Shown here one piece after another: positions 35,485-56,006 of a stretch of 64,000 nucleotides of DNA. Both the position numbers and the translations under genes were made by a program. The DNA lies in contig JAMWET010003538.1 of the NCBI GenBank assembly GCA_024036415.1, positions 47,501 through 111,500 of the forward strand. The letters run 5' to 3'. How positions within the stretch are numbered: position 1 is the stretch's first letter; each line of letters starts with the position of its first letter. Under the pieces are notes generated by a model, which was given only the letters and a program-made list of their open reading frames with translations, did not search any database and had not been told where the DNA came from. This DNA is from Prochilodus magdalenae. Lineage: Eukaryota; Chordata; Actinopteri; Characiformes; Prochilodontidae.

Positions 35485-38400
35485 CATAAAATGTCTTTTT
35501 AATGCAAGTGCGGACAACTCCTTTACCTCCATGGCAATGTGAACCATAATGTATCATGACTATCATTATTTTTAAATACCAGCATAATATACAAATACCA
35601 CAGAACCCACTGTACTAACTTATTATACTGCTCAATCCTACTTACTGCGGACCTCTGAGTCCAGACCTACTGAGGACTCCCTACACCTTATCGACCTGTG
35701 TCGTCGGTTCCACTGTTCCCACAGCTGTATTCTCTGTACCAGACACTTTGAGCTCCAGATGCCCTGAGGATGTCTGCTGACAGGAAATTTGGAAGTGAAC
35801 ACAGCAGCTCTGATTGAAGCCGTTGACTCCCATCACTTCTAATCAGATACAGCTCCAAGGCTGTCAGCAGAAAGTCCTGCTCAGAGAGTTCATCTATCAG
35901 ACATTAGTGAATTTGGAGTTACCCTCTCAGAGGTGAAGTATTTCATTTGACTTAGTCAACGAAAGAGATCCAACACCTTTGTCAGCAGTTACTGATTTCC
36001 AAACAGGACATACTTCCTAGTTTATGACTGGTGCGTTGATGTTTTGTTGTGGCTGTGATTTGCTGCCAAAGGTATGTAAATAAATGGCAAAGAAGAAGGA
36101 CTGATTGCACATATGACCTTATATTGTCTGGAATTCCTTGGCTACCTGGCTGTGACACCCCTGAGTGGCGCGAGAGAGTTTTAGTCTTGATTCTGACAGA
36201 CCAGCTCCTCCTGTTGCTTTGGAAAAGGCCAGAAAAGAGCCACGCTCTGATTGGCATGTTGTGATTTGCTTTTGGGCTCTACAGAGTAATGAGAACACAA
36301 AGAATCAGAGGCTGCATGCAAATACAGAAGCTGGTGTCCAGACATAACAAACACAGCTATGGGTAAATAAAGGGCAAAAATCCGAAAGTGACTGATTGTT
36401 TGTGTTAAAGCTAAAGTGTTAAAGTTAAGTTATTAAATACCAGAACAAGTTTTAGTTCTATTAGCTCATGGCTTATATAAATAAAAAACACACTTTTATA
36501 ACAGTGTCTTTTATCAGATATATTTCATGGTTCTGTATGTTTCTGTTGTTTGATAGCAAAATATTGGAAACATAGCAAAATTGTAAATAATAAATCAAAA
36601 CACATATATACATATTTGCAGCAATCAGAAAGAAAGAGATTTTGCAAAAACAATAATTTTGTCTTTTAATTAAAATGACATGTAGAATTATGCTGTAAGA
36701 TATATGACCAGGTATATCAACTAACAAGGTAGAAAAGGGGCATTTTAATTTCTGGTTGTCTTTGTGTTTAGAAGTGTTTCATTTCTAAATGTGGCTGTAC
36801 ATCCACTTGTATCAATGTCACAGAGCACTGTCCTGAGAATACTGTGGATGCCATCTTAAAGAACAACTGCCCAATTACATTCCATTACAGAGTGATCATA
36901 ATTAGGCCAGTTAAATTTGACATACTTTGCAAAACAGTGAATCAGTAATTGTGGCAGCTGTAAATACAATGGTTTTATGATCTTAGAAATCTCTATTTTT
37001 TGTTTTTTGAATTGAATATCGTGATCCATATTGGGTATTGTAAAGGCGTCTCAAAATATTGTCTGATGATATTTGACATATTGCCCACACGTAATGAATA
37101 ATGAAAAACATAAACTACTAACAGTGGCATTAAACATAATATAGCACTGATATTTCCTTTATGTGTCAAACCCAGTCCACAACATATATTACTTAAATGT
37201 GCAATAATGGATTTCTGATTATGAAAACAAAATCTTTCATAATCAAATCCATGCTCTTGCCATCTCCATAGCCTACACATAACTCAATCAGTTACCTTCA
37301 AGGGGACTAAGTGCAAGGAGACTGCTGTCATAATTTAGTGTAGACATAATTAATGAAATGTGGAGAAAGAAGCAATAGTGCGTTATGTTTTTTTTTGTTT
37401 GTTTGTTTTTTGTTTTTTGTTGGTGAAGTCCAAATCCCAAAGTGCAGACAGATCCGCACTTACTTTTAATTAGTTACACAAGATAACACCAAAGATCTGG
37501 CCGAGGCACTAGAGCAGGCAGTCACAAAATAAACAACCGCACCTACATTTCCCAAGTTTCCCTAGCACTGATGTCCTAAGAGGACAAAAAAGTGGAGGAG
37601 GAGAACAAAAAAGTGTATTTGTTGTTAAAGCTGGTCTTGATAACAAGATGAGCATTAAACTCATTGTGTGAAAGGGCTACACTTCAGTTCACAGCAGACA
37701 GGGGAGACTGAAGACTGACTTGACAAAAAAAACAACCATACAAATAAAATTACACGCATGCCGGTTTTGTAGGATGAGCAACATTCAGTGCGTGTGCCAG
37801 AGGGGAGATTTGATAAGGGAAAAGTGCCAGCAACACAAGCTGATAATGAGATCTACTCCGAAAAGAAACAGAGAAAACGCGTCATATTTTGACACCCAGC
37901 AGCATATTAAAATGTTGAAAATGCTACGTTCAGCTGTTCTGAGCTCGCAGTGTGTAATCTGTAAATAACCAGACTAAGCTTCTGCTTTTATCTAAATCAC
38001 TGACACATTCAGGTCTCCGCTCTTTCATGAGGTCAACTGTCTCACCCGACGCTTGAAGTGTCTACTGGAGAGATACAGTCATCTTAGATAAGGCTATTAT
38101 TAGCCTCAGCAATTTATTTCTTTTTTGTCACGAGTGAAGAAACAAGTTTTTGATGCTAATATTGGAGCTTATCACACCATATTCTTTGAATTGTCCATGC
38201 CGTGTTCACAGCCGCACTTCTCTATTTATACTATAATACTCTTGAGAGAAAGGTGAGCTGGTCTGAACACCTATTTACATTAACTTGCTTTATCTGACTT
38301 ACGTTATCTACACTAAACAGAATCAGACCTAAAGCAAGCATGTTATCATATGGCCCAGCATGGACTATGAACAAGAGCTCAGGACTTAACTGTGCCAGAT

Positions 38401-39779
38401 CCCTTGATCATTTAAAAGACATGCAGGCAACTTAAGCACAAAAAATAATTTCTTTCTATAAAGTTTTCCTATAAGATTGCATAAATAGGGCGGATATTTA
38501 CACAGGCACAGTTTACCTATTATAATGTTAGTAGGTCTACCAGTTCATGTTAGTAGATCAGCAGTTCAGGGGTGGTATCAAAGACGAAATAGAGTCGGGT
38601 GACAAAAGCAATGAATAAAGCAGGCAGTAAAGCTATGTTCAGACTGCCACCCCAAATCTGATTTCTGGCATATCTCTGTCTAAAGTAATATGGTAAGTAT
38701 ATGGTATGTGTGGTTCTGATGCCATAAAAACCTGAAGAACACAGACAAATTAGGAAGTGATATTACCTACAGATTTTATACAAAACGTTCATTTTTCATG
38801 TGTAAGCTTGACATTTTTATTTTACTTAATTAAAAAAAATTTTGGAAGGTTTTTTTCATATTTTTAATACTGTCACTATTATAACATGACCTATGTGTGG
38901 ATATACACAATGTCAAGATCAAGATGATTGTAGCAAAACCGTTGTAGCTATACACTCGCTCTCTAGGGGAAGGATGGATTCAGCAGCTCTCTCTGATGGC
39001 CCATGTCTAAAAGAACAGACTGTAGGGACACAGATTAATAAAGTAATTTGTTAAACTAAAGATAAATAGCATGTCAGCTGTGTCATTGAAAATCAAATCT
39101 AGAGAACACACTCCAGAGACTCATGGGGTGAAAAAAGGACACCTTACTATGCAAAAGGTTGAGGTGTGGAGGTTTAGTGGCATTCCTTTGAAGCTGTCTC
39201 ATCTTTTCACAAGCTGTTTAGATGGAACTGTGTAAAGGTCATTTCTCATTATATTGCTCTCCACTTATTAGATGTTCAGCTGGCTAAGGACAGCCAGCAT
39301 GATTGGCAAGCAGTAACATCTAGCAGAACTGTGAGCTCATATGAAGTAACAGTTATATATAATATATATATATATATGAAACTGAGACATGCTCATTGCT
39401 TTAGTATTCAAATCCCAAAACACAGGAACACAATGACCTTCTTATTGCTTTCTCCTTGTAAAACCGTAAAGTAACTTGTACAGTTTTACATTCCATTAAA
39501 ATTCATTAGATCTTCCTTGCATTTATAACAACATCTGGTAAATATTGATCTGCTCCCTTTTGGAAGGGCATCTTACAGAGCTACAAAATGTGTGTGTGCA
39601 TGTGTGTAAACATGTCCTTATCAGTGCAAACTAAGCTGTAAAATCTATTTTATTTACTATGTAGTAATGTCTTTTATTATGTAGTAATGTTAGGCCTACA
39701 TACCAGACAATAAACTTACTGTTCTTTAGTTTGTGGAAATCAGTTTTGTGGTTTGTCTGTAAAAGTGGAAATGAGCACG
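35481..39779. other. Non-coding (candidate intron 1)
   Basis: No exon is recognisable in 4.3 kb. Contains a T/G-rich tract at 37388-37422 and a short (TA)n at 39361-39377. Small open frames (35982-36347, 36993-37280, 37720-37968) show no domains. Confidence 0.5.
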
Positions 39780-40150
39780 GATTCTGTCAAGAAAGCAAAC
39801 CTAGCACTGCCCATGCCTCAGAAAATGTCCCCTCCCTACAGTGAAATATGATGAAGGTAATGTCATGCTGTGGGGATGTTTTTATCAGCAGGAAAGGGAT
39901 ATCTTGTTAAAAATGAAGCAGGAATAGACAGAAGAAAATTCAGGCAAACCAGCCTGCAAGAGAAACAGCTTCGGTCTACTAAGAATTTTCCAAGAGTGCC
40001 AAAGGCCAAAGCAACACTGAAGTGGCTCAAAAACTAAAGCCCTGACCTCATTCGCTTCGAGAATCTGTGACACTATTTGAACAGTGCAGCCCACAAGTGT
40101 CATCCAACTAACCTGAAAAACCTGCAGAAAAAGCAAAGCTGACACATATC
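39780..40150 (+). mobile_element. Tc1-like transposon relict (middle to C-terminal part)
   Basis: From about 39835 the frame reads TVKYDEGNVMLWGCF, matching the TVKHGGGNVMLWGCF block of Tc1-like transposases. Further on there are LK--QE and NLKNLQKK-like remnants with several stops. Terminal repeats are not preserved. The final part, from 40123, has been copied in inverted orientation to 40261-40338. Confidence 0.65.
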
Positions 40151-40195
40151 TACCCCCAAACAGCTTGGGACATTAAATTACTACTTATATATACT

Positions 40196-40263
<68 letters not shown>

Positions 40264-40338
40264 TAAGTATATATAAGTAGTAATTTAATGTCCCAAGCTG
40301 TTTGGGGGTAGATATGTGTCAGCTTTGCTTTTTCTGCA
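40123..40338. repeat. Perfect 78-bp inverted repeat around a (TA)n core
   Basis: The left arm 40123-40200 and right arm 40261-40338 are exact reverse complements over all 78 bases by direct comparison (for example GACACATATCTACCCCC on the left and GGGGGTAGATATGTGTC on the right). The 60-bp spacer is GTATATAT...ATACACACAC, itself mostly TA. The left arm is the end of the Tc1 relict, so the right arm is the derived copy. Such a structure can form a long hairpin or cruciform. It may be a fold-back replication product or an assembly artefact. Confidence 0.95.
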
Positions 40339-43300
40339 CCTATATATATAGGTGGTGGTGTTTTTGGAAGTTGGTTATTATCAGGGTAAGCTTACATCAT
40401 TAACATTTGCTGAATTAGACGCTAACAACATTTTTGTTTTAGCTATGGTTTATTGTTAGCCTTTTGCCTTAGCAATCTACTGGCAACAGGTGTCTAGGGT
40501 ACTCGAAAATTGATGAAACAGCGAATCATTTTAATCACATTTTGGTCTTTGATAAGATATACAACCTTGTACACTACAATATGCCACAGTTCTGCACTGT
40601 TCTTACTACATTTCTGATATGTCTCCCACCACAGACTCATTTTCAAATGGTGAAATAAGACATGGGTGTAGGTTTGCTTATTGACAGTATGGACATTTCC
40701 AAACCAATATTTCTAGAGGATAAAATTGTCCTTAGCAGTATCCAAACAAACTTGTTTGAATGATCCTTAGAGTGAAGTCATATTAAGGAGTTAATAGTTG
40801 GCTCTTACACCGTTGCTGAATCTCTGTTAAAATAATATGATAGAGCTCTCATATACACACCTGTTGAGGTGGACCTGCTCACCAAGTCTGCCTCCAAACA
40901 GGATAACTTTGCATAAATCACCACACAAGGAGAGCAGCGATTTCCAAATATTGGAACATGTGCTTGGGGTCAAAGGTGCCATGATTTAGGAATTCCACTA
41001 AAATGTGCAGAGCAGGATGCCTTCAAGACAAAGGTGGAGAAACACTGTAATGCTGAAGATTGACAGGGCTGGACAGAGGCTACGTCTCCAAGATGACATT
41101 TAGGTATAATCGCATTTGACTGACTGAAAGTGTGGGGGCTATCTGAGGGATCATGTCACGACATGTAAACATTGTGCTCAGTCAGACAGAGAGCATGTGA
41201 GAGCTGATCAGTGCTACTGCGCTAACAATAAGTTATCAGGGTTGTCAGTAAGATACCTGAAGCATGGATGAATATTCAGTCTTTCAGATGGTTTACTCCC
41301 CCTGTCCTCTAGTGAGCGAACTGCCAACACGTTTATGCTTTGTAGATATCATGTCATCTAAAAAGAGTAATGTGTTAGCCTTTTCACCACCCAGAGGGTA
41401 AGTAATAGGTAGGTAACTAACTAGACAGCAGCCAGGCTTACTTAAAATGAAAACCTTTCACACCTGCTCCTGAACGTCACCAGCCTTTCTAATGTTAATA
41501 CTGAATTATAGTTTGGAATTATCGAGACCAGCATTAAAGCTACACAGAGGATGTTCAGCAAATCCTTAGAAACTTTTGAAAATCAAAATATTTAGTCATG
41601 GGTTTGTTTTCAGAACATGTTGGTTTCATAAGGTCATATTCACTCAATACTTTACCCTCAAAATGTAAAAAGTGAAAGGGACCCCAAGTTTAATCATATG
41701 TCTGTATGAATATTCATCAGTGGATTTTTCTAATGATTCCTCCCTGTTTATTGATTTTGCATTAGACATTTTAACGTATACCGTCCTGCTTCCCCGGTGG
41801 GTACAGGGTGAATCGGTAAGGGATGGGTTGTTGTGTCCCTACCAGTGAAAGGGTATTGTTTGATAAATGCTGCAAAACTCCGCACTTGCCATTGAGCTAA
41901 TTAAGGAAGCACAGCCAGAACTCCAGCAGAGACAGTACTTCAAAGAGCCTTATTGCCACAGTGACAATGACGGTAATATAGGGACAGTGGTTCCCTTCAA
42001 GTAACAAAGACAAATAACTTTATTTCTATCATTAGGTAATTCTGTAACACCTGACATCTAAAACAAGTAGAGTCTGAAAGAGGTCATGAATAATCACTTG
42101 GGTGTTCAGGTCATGTGCAGAAGCTGTCATCTCTGAGTTACAGTTTCTCTCATTTTATGTATGCACCAGGACTGGTTGTGTCATTGTGTGCTGGGCTGTG
42201 GAGGAGTTGGAGCAGTGTTATTGTCTACCATGTATAGGAGATGTTGCCTGTTAGTGATCTGCCTGTTTCCTGGCCATTTCAGCCAGTGCTGACATGTTCT
42301 TTACAATAACAATGCATTATAATACAATATATTCATATATCTGACATACATGTGGAGCCATATCACTGCCATGACACATGATAAAAAAATTGGTTTCCTT
42401 TTGTTTCCTTTGCTTATGGGCTTGATGATAAAAACTATCTATATATATTGATGCTACAATATAATCATTTCTGTCATAGTTGCCACTTTGGTGTCTTTTG
42501 TTTAGTGTTCCTGATTAATGTTAAATTCCTACACACAAAGAAGCAGCAAATACATTTAAATAGTGTGTATATTATTACGTCTCAATTGTTATCAGGCACT
42601 AAACTGTTGTCAGATTGAATGGAAAACACTGCACAGTAGCTTATAGCTTCTCATCCCACTCACATCTTTCATCTGTGCTCTGCTACAGCATCAGTGGAGT
42701 TTGACTGTTAGACTGTGCGTCTTTCTCTCACTTTTTCAGAAATACTCGAGGGTGTGCAATCCTAAGACTCTTCTTCCCTTCACATCTGTCGCCTGATTAC
42801 CACGCAGCGCGTTTCATCTGCGAGGGATTTCTGTGCGTGTGTTTACATTAGCTAGTTTCTGCTCCAGTAGGTCCGGCACTCTTTGTAAGAACTGTTTGCA
42901 TTTACAGTCATGCTGTGCTTTCATATCATATTTCATACAACACTTTAGACAGTGCTGAAGGCTCTATTCTGTTTGCTTTGTATAAGGGCTCTACTCCCTA
43001 CATGTGTCAGGCTCCATCTGCTTTTTCTATGCTTGAAAAATGCCGGACAAATGGAGCCTGTGTGCAGCAGTGTTGAGAGGGAACTCCTTTCTCTTCTGGC
43101 TGAATAAAGGAGGTTGATACTGCAGTCAAAGAGGGAGGCCTGCTCAGACCTCAGGGGAAAACATTATGCTTCAGTCCCAGAGGAGGAAACTAGCAGATGT
43201 AAACCAATGTTTGGAGATTTCTTTACGCTTACATGGCTTCGGTAAATGTTCTTTCATCCATAGAACAGTGACAGCTACAGCAACGTTTAACACTAGGGAA

Positions 43301-44204
43301 GCTGAAGACACACAAGACTGAAGAACAGGTGCAACTTTTGTTTATTCGTGCTGCATTCTTTCGCTGTCTCATTAGCAGGGCTCTCTTACAGTCAAGCACA
43401 GTTACTACATTGAAGAGGGTACTTCCTAATATGCATTTCTCCCGAATAGCAGCATCCTCTCAAAACAGAAGACAAGAAACGTGTTTGATTTTCAATCAAA
43501 GCAAACTGTCAGTAACGATGGACCAGAGGAGGAGGGTGGTGCACCCAGGCTGTGACCCGATCTGTTATTGTAAAGGCTGAAGAACTGTTACAAACCTATC
43601 ACAGTATATAAAAAAGATCTTGCACATATATTACTGATATGAGTTTATTCATCCCACCATTCTGCTATATGAAGATTAACACCCTTAACATAACCTACAG
43701 GCCCGGGGCTGTCTGTAGCACAGCCAATACAATAAAATTAACCACTTGACCTTTACTTCCTTGTGATTGATTGGTTTAATCCTGCACTGATTTGAATTAA
43801 ACCATGATGCTCTCTGCAAGCAGCACTGAACTATAGCAGGATTAAATGCACCGCATCATCATGATAACAATATAAGGCAAGTCAGGGCAGGTTTATTTGC
43901 CTAACCCATTTCATATATAATTGTAATTGCTTTACATAGCCAATAAAATTAAGCGATCATAAAATTAGCATAAAATAAATGTGAGGAGAGTAAAGGAAGA
44001 AGTAAAATGTGATTGAAATGAATATGCTTATAAATAACAGCACATTTAAATGACTCAATTAAAACGTACTGCAGTGTGTGTACCGAGAGCTCTGTTTAAA
44101 GCACAACAAACATAAAAGCTTTAGTAAGTGGCTGCCATTTAGGTAAACTACAAAATGAAGGACCACAAAACGTTAACCAATTATGCTATCCCATATGAAA
44201 CATA
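40339..44204. other. Non-coding (candidate intron 1)
   Basis: No exon is recognisable. A small CpG cluster at 42790-42840 (CTGTCGCC, ACGCAGCGCG, CTGCGAGG) is a weaker alternative to the start region at 21.3 kb, but no good donor follows it. The open frame at 43329-43580 has no known domain. Confidence 0.5.
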
Positions 44205-44961
44205 AGACAACACTAGAAGAGACCATTCTTCATTTGTGTAATTTCCATTCAAAACCAAAAGCCATTAAGTACACATTATCCATTTCCTGGAGATATTCTG
44301 AGGAGGTTATATGCAAGGTAATCTGACTTGTATAAAGAATGCAAAAGTCTCAAAAAAGGATTTTAAACTGTAGAGAAAATAGGACACCTAGCAACCGCAC
44401 ACAATCTGGTGAACTTTACAACACATCATCACATGACCAACACAAGAAAATGAAGCATTACTCTTGCTTCAGAACTGCAAACATCCACAGGTGTTCCTGT
44501 CCATCCCTCCACTGTGAGAAGACTCAAAGCTGTGAGTCTGAACTGAAGGTGTAGCTGTCAAGAAATATACAAATCAGATAAAGAAGCTGCTGGTGTTTTA
44601 GATGGACAGTTCGTCTCCAGGGACCACCTCTCAACATCGCTGAACTTTTGGGGGTTATTTAAGAAATAAGAGGCAGATAACGCAAGGAAAGGTGGAGAAG
44701 CATTCCTGCAATTATTAAGAAAAACCGTCGGCTGTCAAAAAACTGTAGTAAAGATAAAGAAAGGATTGAAGTGCTAAATACTGAATTTGGTATTATATTT
44801 ATTTGATGAAGAATTTGTGTAATTATACATGCAATGTGTATTTTCAGCTCTTTTTCTCTGACAGAATTAAATGGAAACAGAAAAAAATGAATTAATTGCT
44901 GTTTTGACTGGAAATTAAATGAATGAAGGGTGGTCTCTGAGTTTTGCACAGTACTGCATTT
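44205..44961 (+). mobile_element. Internally deleted Tc1/mariner relict
   Basis: The right end (44850-44961) finishes GTGGTCTCTGAGTTTTGCAC followed by AGTACTGCA. Its reverse complement aligns with the left end around 44215-44260 (AGAGACCATTCTTCATTTG, then TAATTTCCATTCAAAAC), showing terminal inverted repeats. Inside, one frame at 44490-44545 reads GVPVHPSTVRRLKAVSL, which resembles the end of the Tc1 helix-turn-helix domain. At about 757 bp the copy has lost most of the transposase. Confidence 0.6.
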
Positions 44962-46654
44962 TTTATAGACATCTTAATGTTTTATCCATGATGGGATTTT
45001 GTTCATTTCAAGTATTATGTTTTTTATAATAGCTAGAATAAGTTACATGATCTCACAACAATCTTATAATGAGACATATATATAGTAAAATAAGAAATAC
45101 TGCTGGAAAGTTCCTTCTACACATCCACTGTTTCAGAGCAGCCTTGGAGAATGCAGTGTTCAAAACGATCTCACAGTCACCACTGCTCCAGCAGTTACAT
45201 TCTCTATTATCTGGTTATCTACAAGAGCTCAAAAGAGGTTGAGCTGATATATTAACTTGAGACACAAGATGAACTAGAAACGTTCAGAGCTTCTGATGCT
45301 CGACAGACATTTGCTCTCCATCGGGAACAGATGTACAGAAAACCATTAGATTCTGTCAGGCTTGAGGTTGTGATTCAGCAGTGTACAGTATTTGGTCTAT
45401 GATGTTATCTATATCATCTGGAGTTACACAATATCAGTAACTTGATGTGAACTGTTTGCCTCCTTGTGTCATAGATTTGAGTACTGGAAAGTGGAGTTAT
45501 GGGATTGTAGTTGAAAACCTCTGCAGTATATCCTTGCATCCTACTCATGTTATAGCATGCAATTACTATTGAGCTGATATTCAGCTCTGCGAGTCTCTGT
45601 GAACGCTTGACTGAAATTGCTAGCTTCTGTGACCTCTAATACCCTTGGCAAATGACTACACATAATAGCAGTGGTAAGTATTGAGGTAGACACTTTGAAT
45701 TACAGCTCTATTCTTCAGTGAATATGTGTATGAGAACGGCAGTAAACCTTGCCTCTCTTATGTGGTATAATGCACCTTCTGTAGAATAAGAGTCCTTATG
45801 CATGACCTTTTGTCTATTACTGTAGCTGATAAAGAGCTTCATTGAATTGAAAATGGCTTTTAAAGCGTAATTCATTTTGTAATGTTCTTAAGGTGTGAAT
45901 AATGTCTCTCATAACACTGCATCTGTCAGAATGCTGACCTAAAAAAATGCATGGAGGCAGAGACAATGCAGGATTATTACAGCTAGGCAAAAATATCTAA
46001 ATTAATATGGAAAAAATATATTTGTAAAAAAAAAAAAAAACTGAAGAAAAAACTCTTTGCTAGACCTCTTATGAGATTTTAGTAAGTAAGTTGACAGTTA
46101 TGGCTGATATTTAAAGCTTGTAAAGAGTTTTATTTGAAACTTGTGACATACATACTTTACCTTAAAGCAGAGCACTGGTGAAACCCTGGCCACTGATTTT
46201 CTATTGACTTTGAATTGTACCTGTAGTTAGGCTACCCTCTGTATTCCCAGTCAGTGATGTATCTAAGACTTACAGAAGGCTTAGATTGACATTGTTTATT
46301 AAAACTTTTGTAAATCAATGTGATTGGCTGATTCGACTGTTAGTTCCTACTATAGTAAATTAAACTCCTGTTGTCTAAAAAAGTATTTCCTAGTCAACAG
46401 GTGTTTTGTTTAGCTCCTGAAATCCAAACCAATGCAAGGGCTTAGTTGTTTGTATCTACCTGTGTACTATAGATAAAGTAATCGGACAGGTTGATTCTAC
46501 ATTAGGTGGTTCAAGACTTGCACCGTTTTGTTTCCAACCGAAATTGCAAATGAAACAAGATCATTCATTCTGTACCAGCAGAATTTAATTTCAACAAAGA
46601 TGGTGATTATGTTGAACATACTAAGCTAAAAATACATTCATTCATGCATTTTTC
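44962..46654. other. Non-coding (candidate intron 1)
   Basis: No exon is recognisable. There is a short poly-A tract at 46027-46040. Confidence 0.5.
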
Positions 46655-46790
46655 ACTTACTCATTCATTCATTCATTTAACCATTCATTCATTGATTCAT
46701 GTGCTGCTCATCCACAAGGGGTGCTGGAGCCTACCCCAGCACTCACTGGACACAAGGCAGTAACACCCTGGACAGGCCACCAGTACTAAA
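46655..46790. repeat. Fish interspersed repeat with (ATTC)n edge
   Basis: A CATT/ATTC tetranucleotide run is followed by GGGGTGCTGGAGCCTACCCC, AGCACTCACTGGACACAAGG and CACCCTGGACAGGCCACCAG, a frequent fish interspersed repeat. It ends about 170 bp upstream of the splice acceptor of the first coding exon of shisal1. Confidence 0.6.
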
Positions 46791-46962
46791 AATGAAGATA
46801 TATGTATTTGTTTATTTCACAGAAATCATTAGGTTTTTTTCTAAAGGCCTAGAAGGCAAGGAGGGTTCCACTACATGTATATTTGTAAAATTAGATCTTC
46901 TAGATCTTACTGTTCTCAACTGTCCTGGCCAACCTGACCAGCTGGCTCTTCTGTTGTAACAG

Positions 46963-47081
46963 GTGGTCTGTCAGCTGCTGCAACCATGAGCAGAGTCAGT
47001 TGGACATGAAACATGATGTCTGACCTCAGCTGAAGCTGTCCATCCTCCTCCCTCCATCCTCCCCTGAGGGAGGACAAGAAG
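46963..47081 (+). other. shisal1: shisal1 5' UTR part of the first coding exon
   Basis: The acceptor is TTCTGTTGTAACAG, ending at 46962, with a branch-point-like CCTGACC about 25 bases upstream. The leader contains three short upstream open frames: ATG at 46986 (stop at 47007-47009), ATG at 47006 (stop at 47021-47023) and ATG at 47013 (stop at 47031-47033). All end before the main start at 47082. Such frames often lower translation of the main product. The exact 5' border depends on transcript evidence. Confidence 0.6.
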
Positions 47082-56006
<8,925 letters not shown>

